Positions 18,908 through 27,290 of a DNA stretch of 41,378 bases are shown one piece after another. Source of the DNA: Acidimicrobiales bacterium (GTDB taxonomy: Bacteria > Actinomycetota > Acidimicrobiia > Acidimicrobiales > Salinilacustritrichaceae); the NCBI GenBank assembly GCA_028822535.1, contig JAPKDO010000002.1, positions 1 through 41,378 of the forward strand, read 5' to 3'. Under the pieces are notes generated by a model. The model did not search any database. It saw nothing but the letters and a program-made list of their open reading frames with translations, and was not told the DNA's origin. Position 1 is the stretch's first letter. Each line of letters begins with the position of its first letter. A program made the translations under genes and the position numbers.

Positions 18908-20533
18908 TCAGCCTTCGCGGAGTTCTCGCTTCAGCACCTTGCCGGTGGCATTGCGAGGGAGCTCGTCGAGGAACGTGACCGATCGGGGGACCTTGAAGTT
19001 GGCCAGGTTCGCCTTGACGTGTGCCTTGATGTCGTCGCCCGAGAGGTCTGAGCCGGCGTCGAGGACCACGAACGCGGCGAGGCGCTTGCCGAAGACGTCG
19101 TCGTCGACGCCGACGATCGCCACCTCGTTCACACCCTCGATGTCGGCGACGAGATCCTCGACCTCACGGGGGTACAGGTTCTCGCCACCCGACACGATCA
19201 TGTCGTCGTCGCGGCCGCCCACGTAGAGCCGACCGTCGGAATCCCACGAACCGAGGTCACCGGTGGAGATGAGACCGTCGATCATCGGCTTGGTCTGCCC
19301 ACCGGTGTAGCCGTCGAAACGCAACGCACTGCCGACGAAGATCCGGCCGTCGACGCCGGCATCGGTGATGACCTGATCGCTGTCGTCGTAGAGGCGAACT
19401 GCGATCCCGGGGAGCGGCCTGCCCGCCGTTCCCGGTGCCGCCCGCATGTCCTGTGGCGTGGCGACGGTGGCCGCTGCCACCTCGGTCGAGCCGTACATGT
19501 TGTGGAGGTTGTCGCCGAACGCGTCCATCCACCGGATGGCGAGCGACCCGGGAAGCGCCGAACCGGAGCACATGACCGCCTCGAGGGACGAGGTGTCGAC
19601 CCCGGCGCGCTCGTCCTCGGACAGGTCGACCATGCGCGACAGCATCACCGGCACTGCGGTCATCGCGCGGGCTCGGTGCTCGGTGACGAGTTGCAGGACC
19701 TTCAGCGGGTCGAACTTCCGGGTCATCACCGCTGTCTGTGAGAGCTGGGAGGCCATCAACAACGCCGCGTTGCCGAGCGAGTGGAACGCCGGAGCGGGAA
19801 TCACGTGGACGTCGCCCACACGGAACGGCACCCGCTGGAAGAGCGCGCTGGCGGCCACGAGGTCCGTGACGCCCTCGTTGCTGCGAGCCGCACCCTTGGG
19901 GACGCCGGTGGTCCCAGAGGTCAGGATGACCTGCTTGCCCTGCTTGGCGGGCGGCTCGGGCTGGAGGTTCGTCGCCGTCGCGATCAGCTCGGGGACCGAA
20001 TCGACCTCGCCCCGCCCGTCGGGACCGTCGGCCACGATGCGTGTGAGGTCGGGCGCATGCTCGACCACGGCGTCGGTGAACTCGTCGTCGTGGAGCAACA
20101 GCGCGCCGCCCTCACGCTGCATCACGTCGGCGAGCTGCGGGCCAGCGAACCCCGTGTTCATGTACAGGACCGTGGCACCGAGCTTGTTGAGCGCTGCCGC
20201 ACAGATCGAGAACCAGCGGCTGTTTCGGACGAGGACTCCCACCGGGGTGCCCGGTGCGACGCCGCGGCCGGCCAGGACGATGGCGAGGCGGTTGGTCAGG
20301 TCGTCGATCTCGGAGAAGGTCAGTGCTCCCTCGTCGTCGATGATCCCAACGGCGTGGGGAGCACGCTGCGCACTCGCGACGTACCCGGCGGCGAGCGTGG
20401 GCCCCCACGTTCGCAACGATCGAGCCGCGGTGACCGCGACCCGCGGCTTCAGGAGTCCGGCCTCCCCCATCGTGCGGAGTGCGTCGACGTTGAGCTTCAC
20501 ACGTTCGAGGACGCGTAGCGGCGAGAGATCCAT
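18908..20533 (-). CDS. Acyl-CoA synthetase / AMP-dependent ligase (FadD-like)
   Basis: VILTSGTTGVPKGAARS, YGSTEVAAATVA, STGDLGSWDSDGRLYVGGRDDDMIVSGGENLYPREVED, PRNATGKVLKREL. Confidence 0.95.
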   Translation of the reverse strand: MDLSPLRVLERVKLNVDALRTMGEAGLLKPRVAVTAARSLRTWGPTLAAGYVASAQRAPHAVGIIDDEGALTFSEIDDLTNRLAIVLAGRGVAPGTPVGVLVRNSRWFSICAAALNKLGATVLYMNTGFAGPQLADVMQREGGALLLHDDEFTDAVVEHAPDLTRIVADGPDGRGEVDSVPELIATATNLQPEPPAKQGKQVILTSGTTGVPKGAARSNEGVTDLVAASALFQRVPFRVGDVHVIPAPAFHSLGNAALLMASQLSQTAVMTRKFDPLKVLQLVTEHRARAMTAVPVMLSRMVDLSEDERAGVDTSSLEAVMCSGSALPGSLAIRWMDAFGDNLHNMYGSTEVAAATVATPQDMRAAPGTAGRPLPGIAVRLYDDSDQVITDAGVDGRIFVGSALRFDGYTGGQTKPMIDGLISTGDLGSWDSDGRLYVGGRDDDMIVSGGENLYPREVEDLVADIEGVNEVAIVGVDDDVFGKRLAAFVVLDAGSDLSGDDIKAHVKANLANFKVPRSVTFLDELPRNATGKVLKRELREG

Positions 20534-20593
20534 CGGGCGGATCGTATGTGAACGGCCGATGTGACAGAGCGGCCGGAGTCGACCAGCCAGGGG

Positions 20594-22024
20594 CTAGGCC
20601 ATCGCGAGGAGCGCGAGGAACGCCTTGGCCCATGCAGCGAGATCGTTGCTCTCGATCTGCGTGCGCATCGCTGCCATGCGCCGCTGCTCCTCGTCTTCTT
20701 CCATCGCGACTGCCGCCTCGATCTGGTCCTTGAGCCCCTCGGTGTCGTACGGGTTGACGAGGAACGAGTCGGTCAGTTCCTCGGCGGCACCGGCGAACTC
20801 CGACAACACGAGGGCACCGCGCTCGTCGACGCGGGATGCGGCGTACTCCTTCGCCACGAGGTTCATGCCGTCCTGGAACGGCGTCACCAACAACACGTCG
20901 GCGGCGCGGTAGAGCACCAGCAGCTCGGAGAACGGCAGGCTCTTGTGGATGTACTGCACGACGGGCCGACCGAGCTCGCCGAAGTCACCGTTGATCGTGC
21001 CGACGAGCTGCTCGACCCGGTTGCGGACCTCGTCGTAGCCCAGCACGTCTTCACGGCTGGGCACGGCGACCTGCACGACCGCTGTCTTGCGAGGGTCGAG
21101 GCGACGTTCGATCAACAACTCACGGATCGCCTTGAGCCGGAGGTCGATGCCTTTGGTGTAGTCGAGCCGGTCGACGCCGAGCAGCACGACCTCGGGGTCG
21201 CCGAGTTCGTTCCGCAGGCGCTTCACGCCGAGATCGACATCGTCGGTGGCCGACTCCGCGGCGATGGCGGCGTAGTCGACCGAGATGGGGAAGGCCTTGA
21301 CGACCGACGTGGTCTGGGCCGACCGCACGATGCCGCCGTCGGCGGCGAACGTGACGTCGTCGCGCTTGCAGAACCGACGCACACCCGAGAGGACGTTCCG
21401 GGCGTCGGCCTGGGTCTGCACGCCCACGACGTCGGCGCCCAGCAGCCCGTCGAGGACCTGTTGGCGCCACGGGAGCCGAGCCAACAGTTCGAGCGGCGGG
21501 AACGGGATGTGGAGGTAGTACCCGATCTTGGCGTCGGGGCGCTGCTCGCGGATCATCTGGGGTACCAGCTGCAGCTGGTAGTCGTGGACCCAGACGGTGC
21601 CGCCCTCGGCCACTTCGGCGCAGGCGGCGTCGGCGAAGCGCCGGTTCACGTCGCGGTATGCCGCCCACGTCTCACGGTGGAACTGCGCCGCCTCGATCGA
21701 CCCGTGGTAGAGCGGCCAGATCGTCTCGTTGCAGGCTCCCGAGTAGTAGTCGTCGTGTTCCTGTTGAGAGATCGCGACGGTCGAGAGCCGGATTCCCTCG
21801 AACTCGAATCGGTCGTCGTTTCCTCCTGCGGAACCGTCCCATCCCACCCACGCGCCCGTTCGTTCGCGCATCACGGGCAACATCGCCGAGACGAGCCCTC
21901 CGGGGCTGAGCGACCACGATCCGTCGTCGGCGAGCTTCACCGGCAACCGGTTGGCGACAACCACGAACTGGGATCTTCCCGGATCTTCGGTCCGTTCGAC
22001 GTTCGAGGTGTGGGACTCGGTCAC
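20594..22024 (-). CDS. otsA: Alpha,alpha-trehalose-phosphate synthase (UDP/GDP-forming)
   Basis: VVVANRLPVK, VWVHDYQLQLVPQMIREQRPDAKIGYYLHIPFPP, LLGVDRLDYTKGIDLRLKA, LVTPFQDGMNLVAKEYAA. Confidence 0.95.
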   Translation of the reverse strand: MTESHTSNVERTEDPGRSQFVVVANRLPVKLADDGSWSLSPGGLVSAMLPVMRERTGAWVGWDGSAGGNDDRFEFEGIRLSTVAISQQEHDDYYSGACNETIWPLYHGSIEAAQFHRETWAAYRDVNRRFADAACAEVAEGGTVWVHDYQLQLVPQMIREQRPDAKIGYYLHIPFPPLELLARLPWRQQVLDGLLGADVVGVQTQADARNVLSGVRRFCKRDDVTFAADGGIVRSAQTTSVVKAFPISVDYAAIAAESATDDVDLGVKRLRNELGDPEVVLLGVDRLDYTKGIDLRLKAIRELLIERRLDPRKTAVVQVAVPSREDVLGYDEVRNRVEQLVGTINGDFGELGRPVVQYIHKSLPFSELLVLYRAADVLLVTPFQDGMNLVAKEYAASRVDERGALVLSEFAGAAEELTDSFLVNPYDTEGLKDQIEAAVAMEEDEEQRRMAAMRTQIESNDLAAWAKAFLALLAMA

Positions 22025-22079
22025 TGGTGCGCTCCTGTCGACTACTCGCTCTCACAGTAGGTCGCTACGGTCCTCGGGC

Positions 22080-22289
22080 GTGGTCGCATCCGAGGCGGTT
22101 CGAAACGCACACATCTGGTTCGAATCCAACAGCGGCTGGGCACCACCCGACGTCGACACGCTCGACGAATGGACCGCCGACGGCGTCTGCCGCGCACCGG
22201 ACGAGTGTCTGACCTCCCCCACCGGTTGGTGCGACCACGGCCTCGCGTCGTGGTGGCTCATCCTCGATGCCCTCGAGGACCGTCGATGA
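22080..22289 (+). CDS. Small hypothetical protein (69 aa, Trp/Cys-rich)
   Basis: GTG start with TACGGT-N8 upstream; stop overlaps the next small ORF (ATGA); no known domain. Confidence 0.5.
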   Translation: MVASEAVRNAHIWFESNSGWAPPDVDTLDEWTADGVCRAPDECLTSPTGWCDHGLASWWLILDALEDRR

Positions 22290-22531
22290 CCGACCCGGGA
22301 GTCGACTGCTGGGGCTGCGGCGCCGAACCATCGGTCGACGGCACACTCGGTGCGTCGTGTCGGGTGCAGCTGTCCGTCCGACGCCACGATCCGGCCACCC
22401 CGCGCCTCAACGAGATGATCGCCAGGCTCGAATCAGACGTCTACTCCAGACTCTGTTGGAGCTGCGAGGTGGAGCTGTCGACGGCGATCTCTGGGTTGTG
22501 TCCCGTCTGCGAGGCCGAGCTGCGTCGGTAG
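22286..22531 (+). CDS. Small Cys-rich (zinc-ribbon-like) hypothetical protein (81 aa)
   Basis: CWGCG...C and CWSCEVEL...CPVCEAEL motifs; 4-nt overlap with upstream ORF. Confidence 0.55.
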   Translation: MTDPGVDCWGCGAEPSVDGTLGASCRVQLSVRRHDPATPRLNEMIARLESDVYSRLCWSCEVELSTAISGLCPVCEAELRR

Positions 22532-22541
22532 CGTCTACGGG

Positions 22542-22967
22542 ATGAGCGACTCTCCCATGGACGACTTCAACAACCAGATCATCGAGGAGTTCCGCGCCAA
22601 CGCCGGCGTGGTCGGCGGCCCCTTCGAGGGCGCTCCCATGGTCTTGGTCCATCACACCGGCGCCAAGTCCGGCACGGAGCGCGTGGCTCCGCTGATGTAC
22701 CAGCCCGAGTCCGACGAGCGGATGTACATCTTCGCCTCGAAGGCCGGCGCGCCGACCAACCCGGACTGGTTCCACAACCTCGTCGCCAACCCCGACACCA
22801 CCATCGAGGTCGGAGCCGAGACGCGCGCCGTCCGCGCACGCGTTCTCGAGGGTGACGAGCGCTCGAAGGTGTGGGAAGCGCAGAAGGCCGGCGTCCCGCA
22901 GTTCGCCGAATACGAGAAGACGGCCGAGGGCCGCGAGATCCCGGTCCTCGCGCTCGAGCGCAGGTAG
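22542..22967 (+). CDS. Deazaflavin-dependent nitroreductase-family protein (DDN-like)
   Basis: IIEEFRANAGVVGGPFEGAPMVLVHHTGAKSGTERVAPLMYQ...NPDWFHNLVANPDTTIEVG. Confidence 0.93.
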   Translation: MSDSPMDDFNNQIIEEFRANAGVVGGPFEGAPMVLVHHTGAKSGTERVAPLMYQPESDERMYIFASKAGAPTNPDWFHNLVANPDTTIEVGAETRAVRARVLEGDERSKVWEAQKAGVPQFAEYEKTAEGREIPVLALERR

Positions 22968-22993
22968 GACCCCGCCCGCGCGACGATGCGGGC

Positions 22994-23902
22994 ATGTTCT
23001 TCGCGACCGACACGGCCAACAACGCCTCACGCGGCTTCGACCACATCTCGGTCACGCCGCTGACCGGCGCGCTCGGCGCGGAGATCGCCGGACCCGACGG
23101 AGCGCCGCTCGACGTCCGCGACCTCGATGACGACGGGTTCGCCGAGATCCGTCAGGCGTCTGTCGACCACCTCGTCGTGTTCTTCCGCGACCAGTCGTTC
23201 GACCTCGACTCCTTCGTGGAGTTCGGCGAACGCTGGGGCAGCTTCGGCGACGATCCGTTCGTGGCCGGCCTGGACTCGCACCCCAACGTCGTCAAGGTCT
23301 GCAAGGAGGCCGACGAGAAGCACCCCTTGGTGTTCGGTGGAGCGTGGCACTCGGACTGGTCGTTCCAGGAACAGCCGCCGGCGTTCACGATCCTCTACGG
23401 CCACGACGTCCCGGATCACGGCGGCGACACCCTGTGGTCGAACCAGTACCTCGCGGCCGACCACGTCTCCCCCGGGCTCCGCGCCACGCTCGCCGGCTTG
23501 CGGGCCGTGCACTCGCCCCAGAAGGCCTACGGCGCCCAGGCCACGCACAACGAACTCGTCGAGAACATGGACATCCTCTACGGCGAGGCGGCGAACCAGC
23601 GGCGGGCACAACCGATCCTGCGCGAACACCCCGACTCGGGACGGACCGCGCTGTTCGTGAACTGGGGTTACACCGAGTCGATCGACGGGTGGTGGCCCGG
23701 CGAGAGCCAGGCGTTGCTCGACCACCTCCACGAGGTCTCGACCAACCCCGTCTACACCTGCCGGTTCCGTTGGCGTCCGGGGTCGATCGCCGTGTGGGAC
23801 AACCGTTGCACGCTCCACAACCCGATCAGCGACTACGCCGGCACCCGGCGCGAGATGTGGCGCCTCACCATCGAGGGAGAGGAACCGATCCCCGGCCGTT
23901 GA
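22994..23902 (+). CDS. TauD/TfdA-family Fe(II)/2-oxoglutarate dioxygenase
   Basis: WHSDWSFQEQPP (HxD), GDTLWSNQYLA, WDNRCTLHNPISDYAGTRREMWR; start MFFATDTANN. Confidence 0.92.
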   Translation: MFFATDTANNASRGFDHISVTPLTGALGAEIAGPDGAPLDVRDLDDDGFAEIRQASVDHLVVFFRDQSFDLDSFVEFGERWGSFGDDPFVAGLDSHPNVVKVCKEADEKHPLVFGGAWHSDWSFQEQPPAFTILYGHDVPDHGGDTLWSNQYLAADHVSPGLRATLAGLRAVHSPQKAYGAQATHNELVENMDILYGEAANQRRAQPILREHPDSGRTALFVNWGYTESIDGWWPGESQALLDHLHEVSTNPVYTCRFRWRPGSIAVWDNRCTLHNPISDYAGTRREMWRLTIEGEEPIPGR

Positions 23903-23924
23903 CCGGCGGGCCGAGCGGGTGGTG

Positions 23925-24746
23925 TCAGCCGCCGAGGAGGCCGCCGAGATGTTTCTCGAGAGGCGCCATGTCGGTACGGGTCTCCGGGAGGAACCGGCTG
24001 AGGTAGGTGACCGCGACGGCGCCGTCCTCGACCGTGCCGCCGTCGCTCTCGGGCTCGAGGTCGCCGCCGTCCCCCCAGGCCATCTCGACCTGGAACGAGT
24101 TCCGGTAGCCCTCGCGAGGAACGAGGCTGGCCGACGCGATCGTGCGGGGAGGCACGGTGCCCACCTGCGCGTGTCGCCACCCGGTGATCTCGTCGATCGG
24201 ACAGTTGGGCACGTTGATGTTGACGACGACCGGCTCGTCGGGCAGGTCGGTCATCAACCCCTCTGCCGCAGACGCGGCGACCGCTGCTGCGGTGTCCCAC
24301 TCCTGGCCGATGAGCATCTCGTCCCAGCCCTGGCCCTCGACGCCGCCGCCGATGACCGACTGGCTGACAGCGATTCCCGACATGCCGCCGTTGCGCGCGG
24401 TGAGGGCGGCGCCGACGGTTCCGGAGTGGTAGATCGCCCGGCCGACGTTGATGCCCGGGTTGATCCCGGACACGACCAGGTCGACCGGGCCGAACACCCC
24501 GAGACGGGCGAAGAAGACGCACATGGCCGGAGGCGCGCTGACCGACCACGCCTCGGGGACTCCTTCGACGGTCTCGCGCTGCACCGACGGCTCCATCGTG
24601 TGGAGGGTGCCGAGCGCGGCACCGAAGCCCGAGTACTCACGGTCGGGGGCAACGATCACGACATCACCCAGCGGGACCAGGTGCCGAGCGAGCACGTGGA
24701 GGCCGGTCGAGTCGATGCCGTCGTCGTTCGTCACGAGGATGCGCAT
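23925..24746 (-). CDS. surE: 5'/3'-nucleotidase SurE
   Basis: MRILVTNDDGIDSTGLHVLARHL...VVAPDREYSG...DLVVSGINPGINVG. Confidence 0.93.
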   Translation of the reverse strand: MRILVTNDDGIDSTGLHVLARHLVPLGDVVIVAPDREYSGFGAALGTLHTMEPSVQRETVEGVPEAWSVSAPPAMCVFFARLGVFGPVDLVVSGINPGINVGRAIYHSGTVGAALTARNGGMSGIAVSQSVIGGGVEGQGWDEMLIGQEWDTAAAVAASAAEGLMTDLPDEPVVVNINVPNCPIDEITGWRHAQVGTVPPRTIASASLVPREGYRNSFQVEMAWGDGGDLEPESDGGTVEDGAVAVTYLSRFLPETRTDMAPLEKHLGGLLGG

Positions 24747-24837
24747 GGGTCCGGTCTATCCGACTCGGATGGGATCGCACCGCCGGTGGGGAAGCCGCTC
24801 GATGGCACGGACCTGACCGCGGAGCGAACGGCCCGCT

Positions 24838-26337
24838 TCAGCAGGGCACGACCTCGATGGTGACCTCGTGTGTGTCGACGGCCGATCCACCGACCGCATC
24901 GAGCGTGCTGGCGGTGACCACGATGGTCTGCGAGATCGGGCCCGAGGCTTCGCGCTCGAACGGTCCGACCTCGATCTCGTGGTCGCCGGCTCCTGCGACC
25001 TCCACCGAGCCGGGCGACCCACCGTCCCACGAGACCGTCGTCGTCTCGCTGCCTGCACCGGCGCCGACCACCACCGTCGCCGTCGTCGGCCGCGTGCTGC
25101 TCCCGCACGAGGTGAGCGTGTCCGGATCGACGGTGACGGAGACCGTCGGGGAGGGAAACGACGGCGGCGTCGGCGGCGGTACGGGCGGCGGGGCGGGCGG
25201 CGGCGTGACGATCGTCGGCGTGGGTGCCGTGGTCCCGTCCGTCGGCTGGTCCACCGGCTCGACCAACGCCGGATCCTGCGGCTCGGTCGTGGTGGTCAGG
25301 GTCGACGACGTGGTGGGAGCGATGCTGGTGAGATCCGGGGCGGCGATCGCGGCGACTTCCGTGCCGTCTCCACCCCACAGCGCGATCCCAGCGACCACGG
25401 CACCCATGACGAGGACCACAGCGGCGGCGACCGCGAGTGCGGGACGCCGCCGAGTCGGAGTCGGCCAGCGCTCTGCGGCGGGGAACCCGTCGTCGTCCAT
25501 CGACTCGGTGGCGGCACTCGCGCTCGGACCCGCCGACCCCGAAGCGGCCGCCTCGACCGTCGAGAGCACCCGCTCGCGTAGACCGTGGGGCGCCGGGGCC
25601 AACAGCAGCGGCGATGCGAAGGCGGCAACTGCGCCCCGACGTCGTTCATCGCAGGTGTCGCATCCCTCGACGTGGCGGGCGATCCGCTTGCGCCACAGCG
25701 GATCGAATGCACCATCCCAACTGGCGAGCACATCGTCGAGCACGTCGCAGTCGCGTCGATGGTGGCGGGCCACGAGCAACGCCCCGGCGGCTCGGGCGAC
25801 CGTGTCCTTGAGACGCGTGACTCGGACGGACACCGCCGACTGCTTCTGACCGGTGATGCGTGCGACCTCGGCGGTGTCGAGGTCGGCCCCGAGCGTCAGC
25901 GCCAGGAGCTCCCGGTCCTCGACCGAGAGTCCGGCCGAAGCGGCATCGACCAATTCGCCGGCGTCGGACGCACCGACCGACGACAGTTCGTCGACCGAGG
26001 TGTCGGTCGCGTGGCTCATGACGGCCGCCCCGTGCGGATCGACCGGGACGGTACGGGAGCGGGCGCGCCACCGGCGCTGCACGGAGCGACGACTGATCGA
26101 GAACAACCACGCCCGCAGCGCATCCGGGTCGCGCAGTTGATCGAGCCGCTGCGATGCGACGAGGAAGACGTCTGCGACCACGTCATCCGCATCGGCCGAG
26201 TCGTCGAGCAGACGTCGGCAGTAGCCGTGGAGCGCCGCCCCGTGTGTGTCCCAGATCGCTGCCCAGCCGACTGCAGGGTCTCGCCGGACGAGCTCGACCA
26301 GGGCCGCATCGCTCGTGTCCCGCGTTCGCCCCGCCAT
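24838..26337 (-). CDS. ECF-like sigma-70 factor fused to a zinc-finger anti-sigma-like segment, TM helix and extracytoplasmic domain
   Basis: sigma2-like (YCRRLLDDSADADDVVADVFLVASQRL), sigma4-like (ALTLGADLDTAEVARITGQKQSAVSVRVTRLKDTV), HVEGCDTC (HxxxCxxC), TM ALAVAAAVVLVMGAVVAGIALW, Thr/Pro linker, beta-rich tail; GGAGGG Shine-Dalgarno before ATG 26337. Confidence 0.88.
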   Translation of the reverse strand: MAGRTRDTSDAALVELVRRDPAVGWAAIWDTHGAALHGYCRRLLDDSADADDVVADVFLVASQRLDQLRDPDALRAWLFSISRRSVQRRWRARSRTVPVDPHGAAVMSHATDTSVDELSSVGASDAGELVDAASAGLSVEDRELLALTLGADLDTAEVARITGQKQSAVSVRVTRLKDTVARAAGALLVARHHRRDCDVLDDVLASWDGAFDPLWRKRIARHVEGCDTCDERRRGAVAAFASPLLLAPAPHGLRERVLSTVEAAASGSAGPSASAATESMDDDGFPAAERWPTPTRRRPALAVAAAVVLVMGAVVAGIALWGGDGTEVAAIAAPDLTSIAPTTSSTLTTTTEPQDPALVEPVDQPTDGTTAPTPTIVTPPPAPPPVPPPTPPSFPSPTVSVTVDPDTLTSCGSSTRPTTATVVVGAGAGSETTTVSWDGGSPGSVEVAGAGDHEIEVGPFEREASGPISQTIVVTASTLDAVGGSAVDTHEVTIEVVPC

Positions 26338-26422
26338 TCGTGCCCCCTCCCGATCGTCTGCATGTCGGTTCCTCTCCATTGTTCCCTGCGCGGGGGGTCC
26401 GGTGTTCGGTCGGCGCGACCGT

Positions 26423-26455
26423 GCCTGCTCCCCGATCTCGCTTCGGGGAGCAGGC
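26423..26455. terminator. Strong stem-loop, likely intrinsic terminator of the LPxTG-like gene
   Basis: Perfect 12-bp arms gcctgctccccg / cggggagcaggc, 9-nt loop, 58 bp downstream of the stop of the minus-strand CDS at 26513. Confidence 0.65.
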
Positions 26456-26512
26456 AGGTTCCCGCCGGGGTCACGGTCGGTCGTCATCGATCGGTGGATC
26501 GGGGCCGAGGTC

Positions 26513-27169
26513 TCAGCGGATCGCCCAGCGACGGATGGCCAGGCCGAGACCCGTCATCGAGCCGCCGATCGCCGTCAGGAGGGCGATGCCGCCACCGGTG
26601 TGCGGGAGCCGGCCGGAGGGAGTGGGCTCGTCGTCGTCCTCGGGGGTGTCCTCGGGCGTGTCCTCGGGCGTGTCCTCCGGGGTGTCGTCCGGTTCGCAGA
26701 TCTCGCCGAACTCGGAGTCGACGATCTCCCCGTCACACTCGGGCTCGCCGGCCGTCAGATCGCAGCTCGCCGCCGGCTCGGGGCAATCCGGCTCACAACC
26801 GTGGGTGGCGTTGCAGCCGCCGTCGACCAGGTCATCGGGCCCGTCGACCGGCGCCGGGCCGGGATCGCCGGAGGGCGTGGCGAGCGTGTCGCCGGGATCG
26901 GGCTGCGGGTCGGGATCGGGCGTCGGCGCCACGAAGTCACCGTCGTCTTCGGGGACCGGGTCGGGGCCGGGGTCGACCGGCGTGTCGGAGAGATCGCCGA
27001 TCGGCTGGGGCTGCGGGTCGGTGTCCGGCTCGGCGATCTCGAAGTCCGGTCCCGGTGCGGGGGTCTCGGCAGAAGCAGCTCCGGCTCCGAAGCCGAGGGC
27101 GGTGACGCCGACGGCGATGGCGAGTGCCGACCGGCCGAAGAAGTTGCGGGAGGTGGGGGTGGTGCGCAT
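26513..27169 (-). CDS. Secreted cell-surface protein with C-terminal LPxTG-like sorting signal and EDTP repeats
   Basis: Signal peptide SALAIAVGVTALGFGAGAASA; DDTPEDTPEDTPEDTPED; LPHTGGGIALLTAIGGSMTGLGLAIRRWAIR. Confidence 0.85.
   Translation of the reverse strand: MRTTPTSRNFFGRSALAIAVGVTALGFGAGAASAETPAPGPDFEIAEPDTDPQPQPIGDLSDTPVDPGPDPVPEDDGDFVAPTPDPDPQPDPGDTLATPSGDPGPAPVDGPDDLVDGGCNATHGCEPDCPEPAASCDLTAGEPECDGEIVDSEFGEICEPDDTPEDTPEDTPEDTPEDDDEPTPSGRLPHTGGGIALLTAIGGSMTGLGLAIRRWAIR
26641..26690. repeat. 12-bp tandem repeat (about 4 units, gggcgtgtcctc-type) encoding EDTP
   Basis: cgggggtgtcctcgggcgtgtcctcgggcgtgtcctccggggtgtcgtcc. Confidence 0.85.
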
Positions 27170-27188
27170 GTCGTGCTCCTGTCGTGCG

Positions 27189-27207
27189 GCGGAGCCCGTT
27201 GCCCCGC
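27189..27207 (-). other. 5'-leader hairpin upstream of the LPxTG-like gene
   Basis: Minus strand GCGGGGC-AACGG-GCTCCGC (7-bp stem with one G-U), 19-37 nt upstream of the ATG. Confidence 0.35.
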
Positions 27208-27290
27208 TTCACTGATGGAGAGCGCGCTCGCCCGCCCCGATTGCACTTTTCTGCAGATTTTCCTCGCAACGACGCGTCGATCCCGACGGA

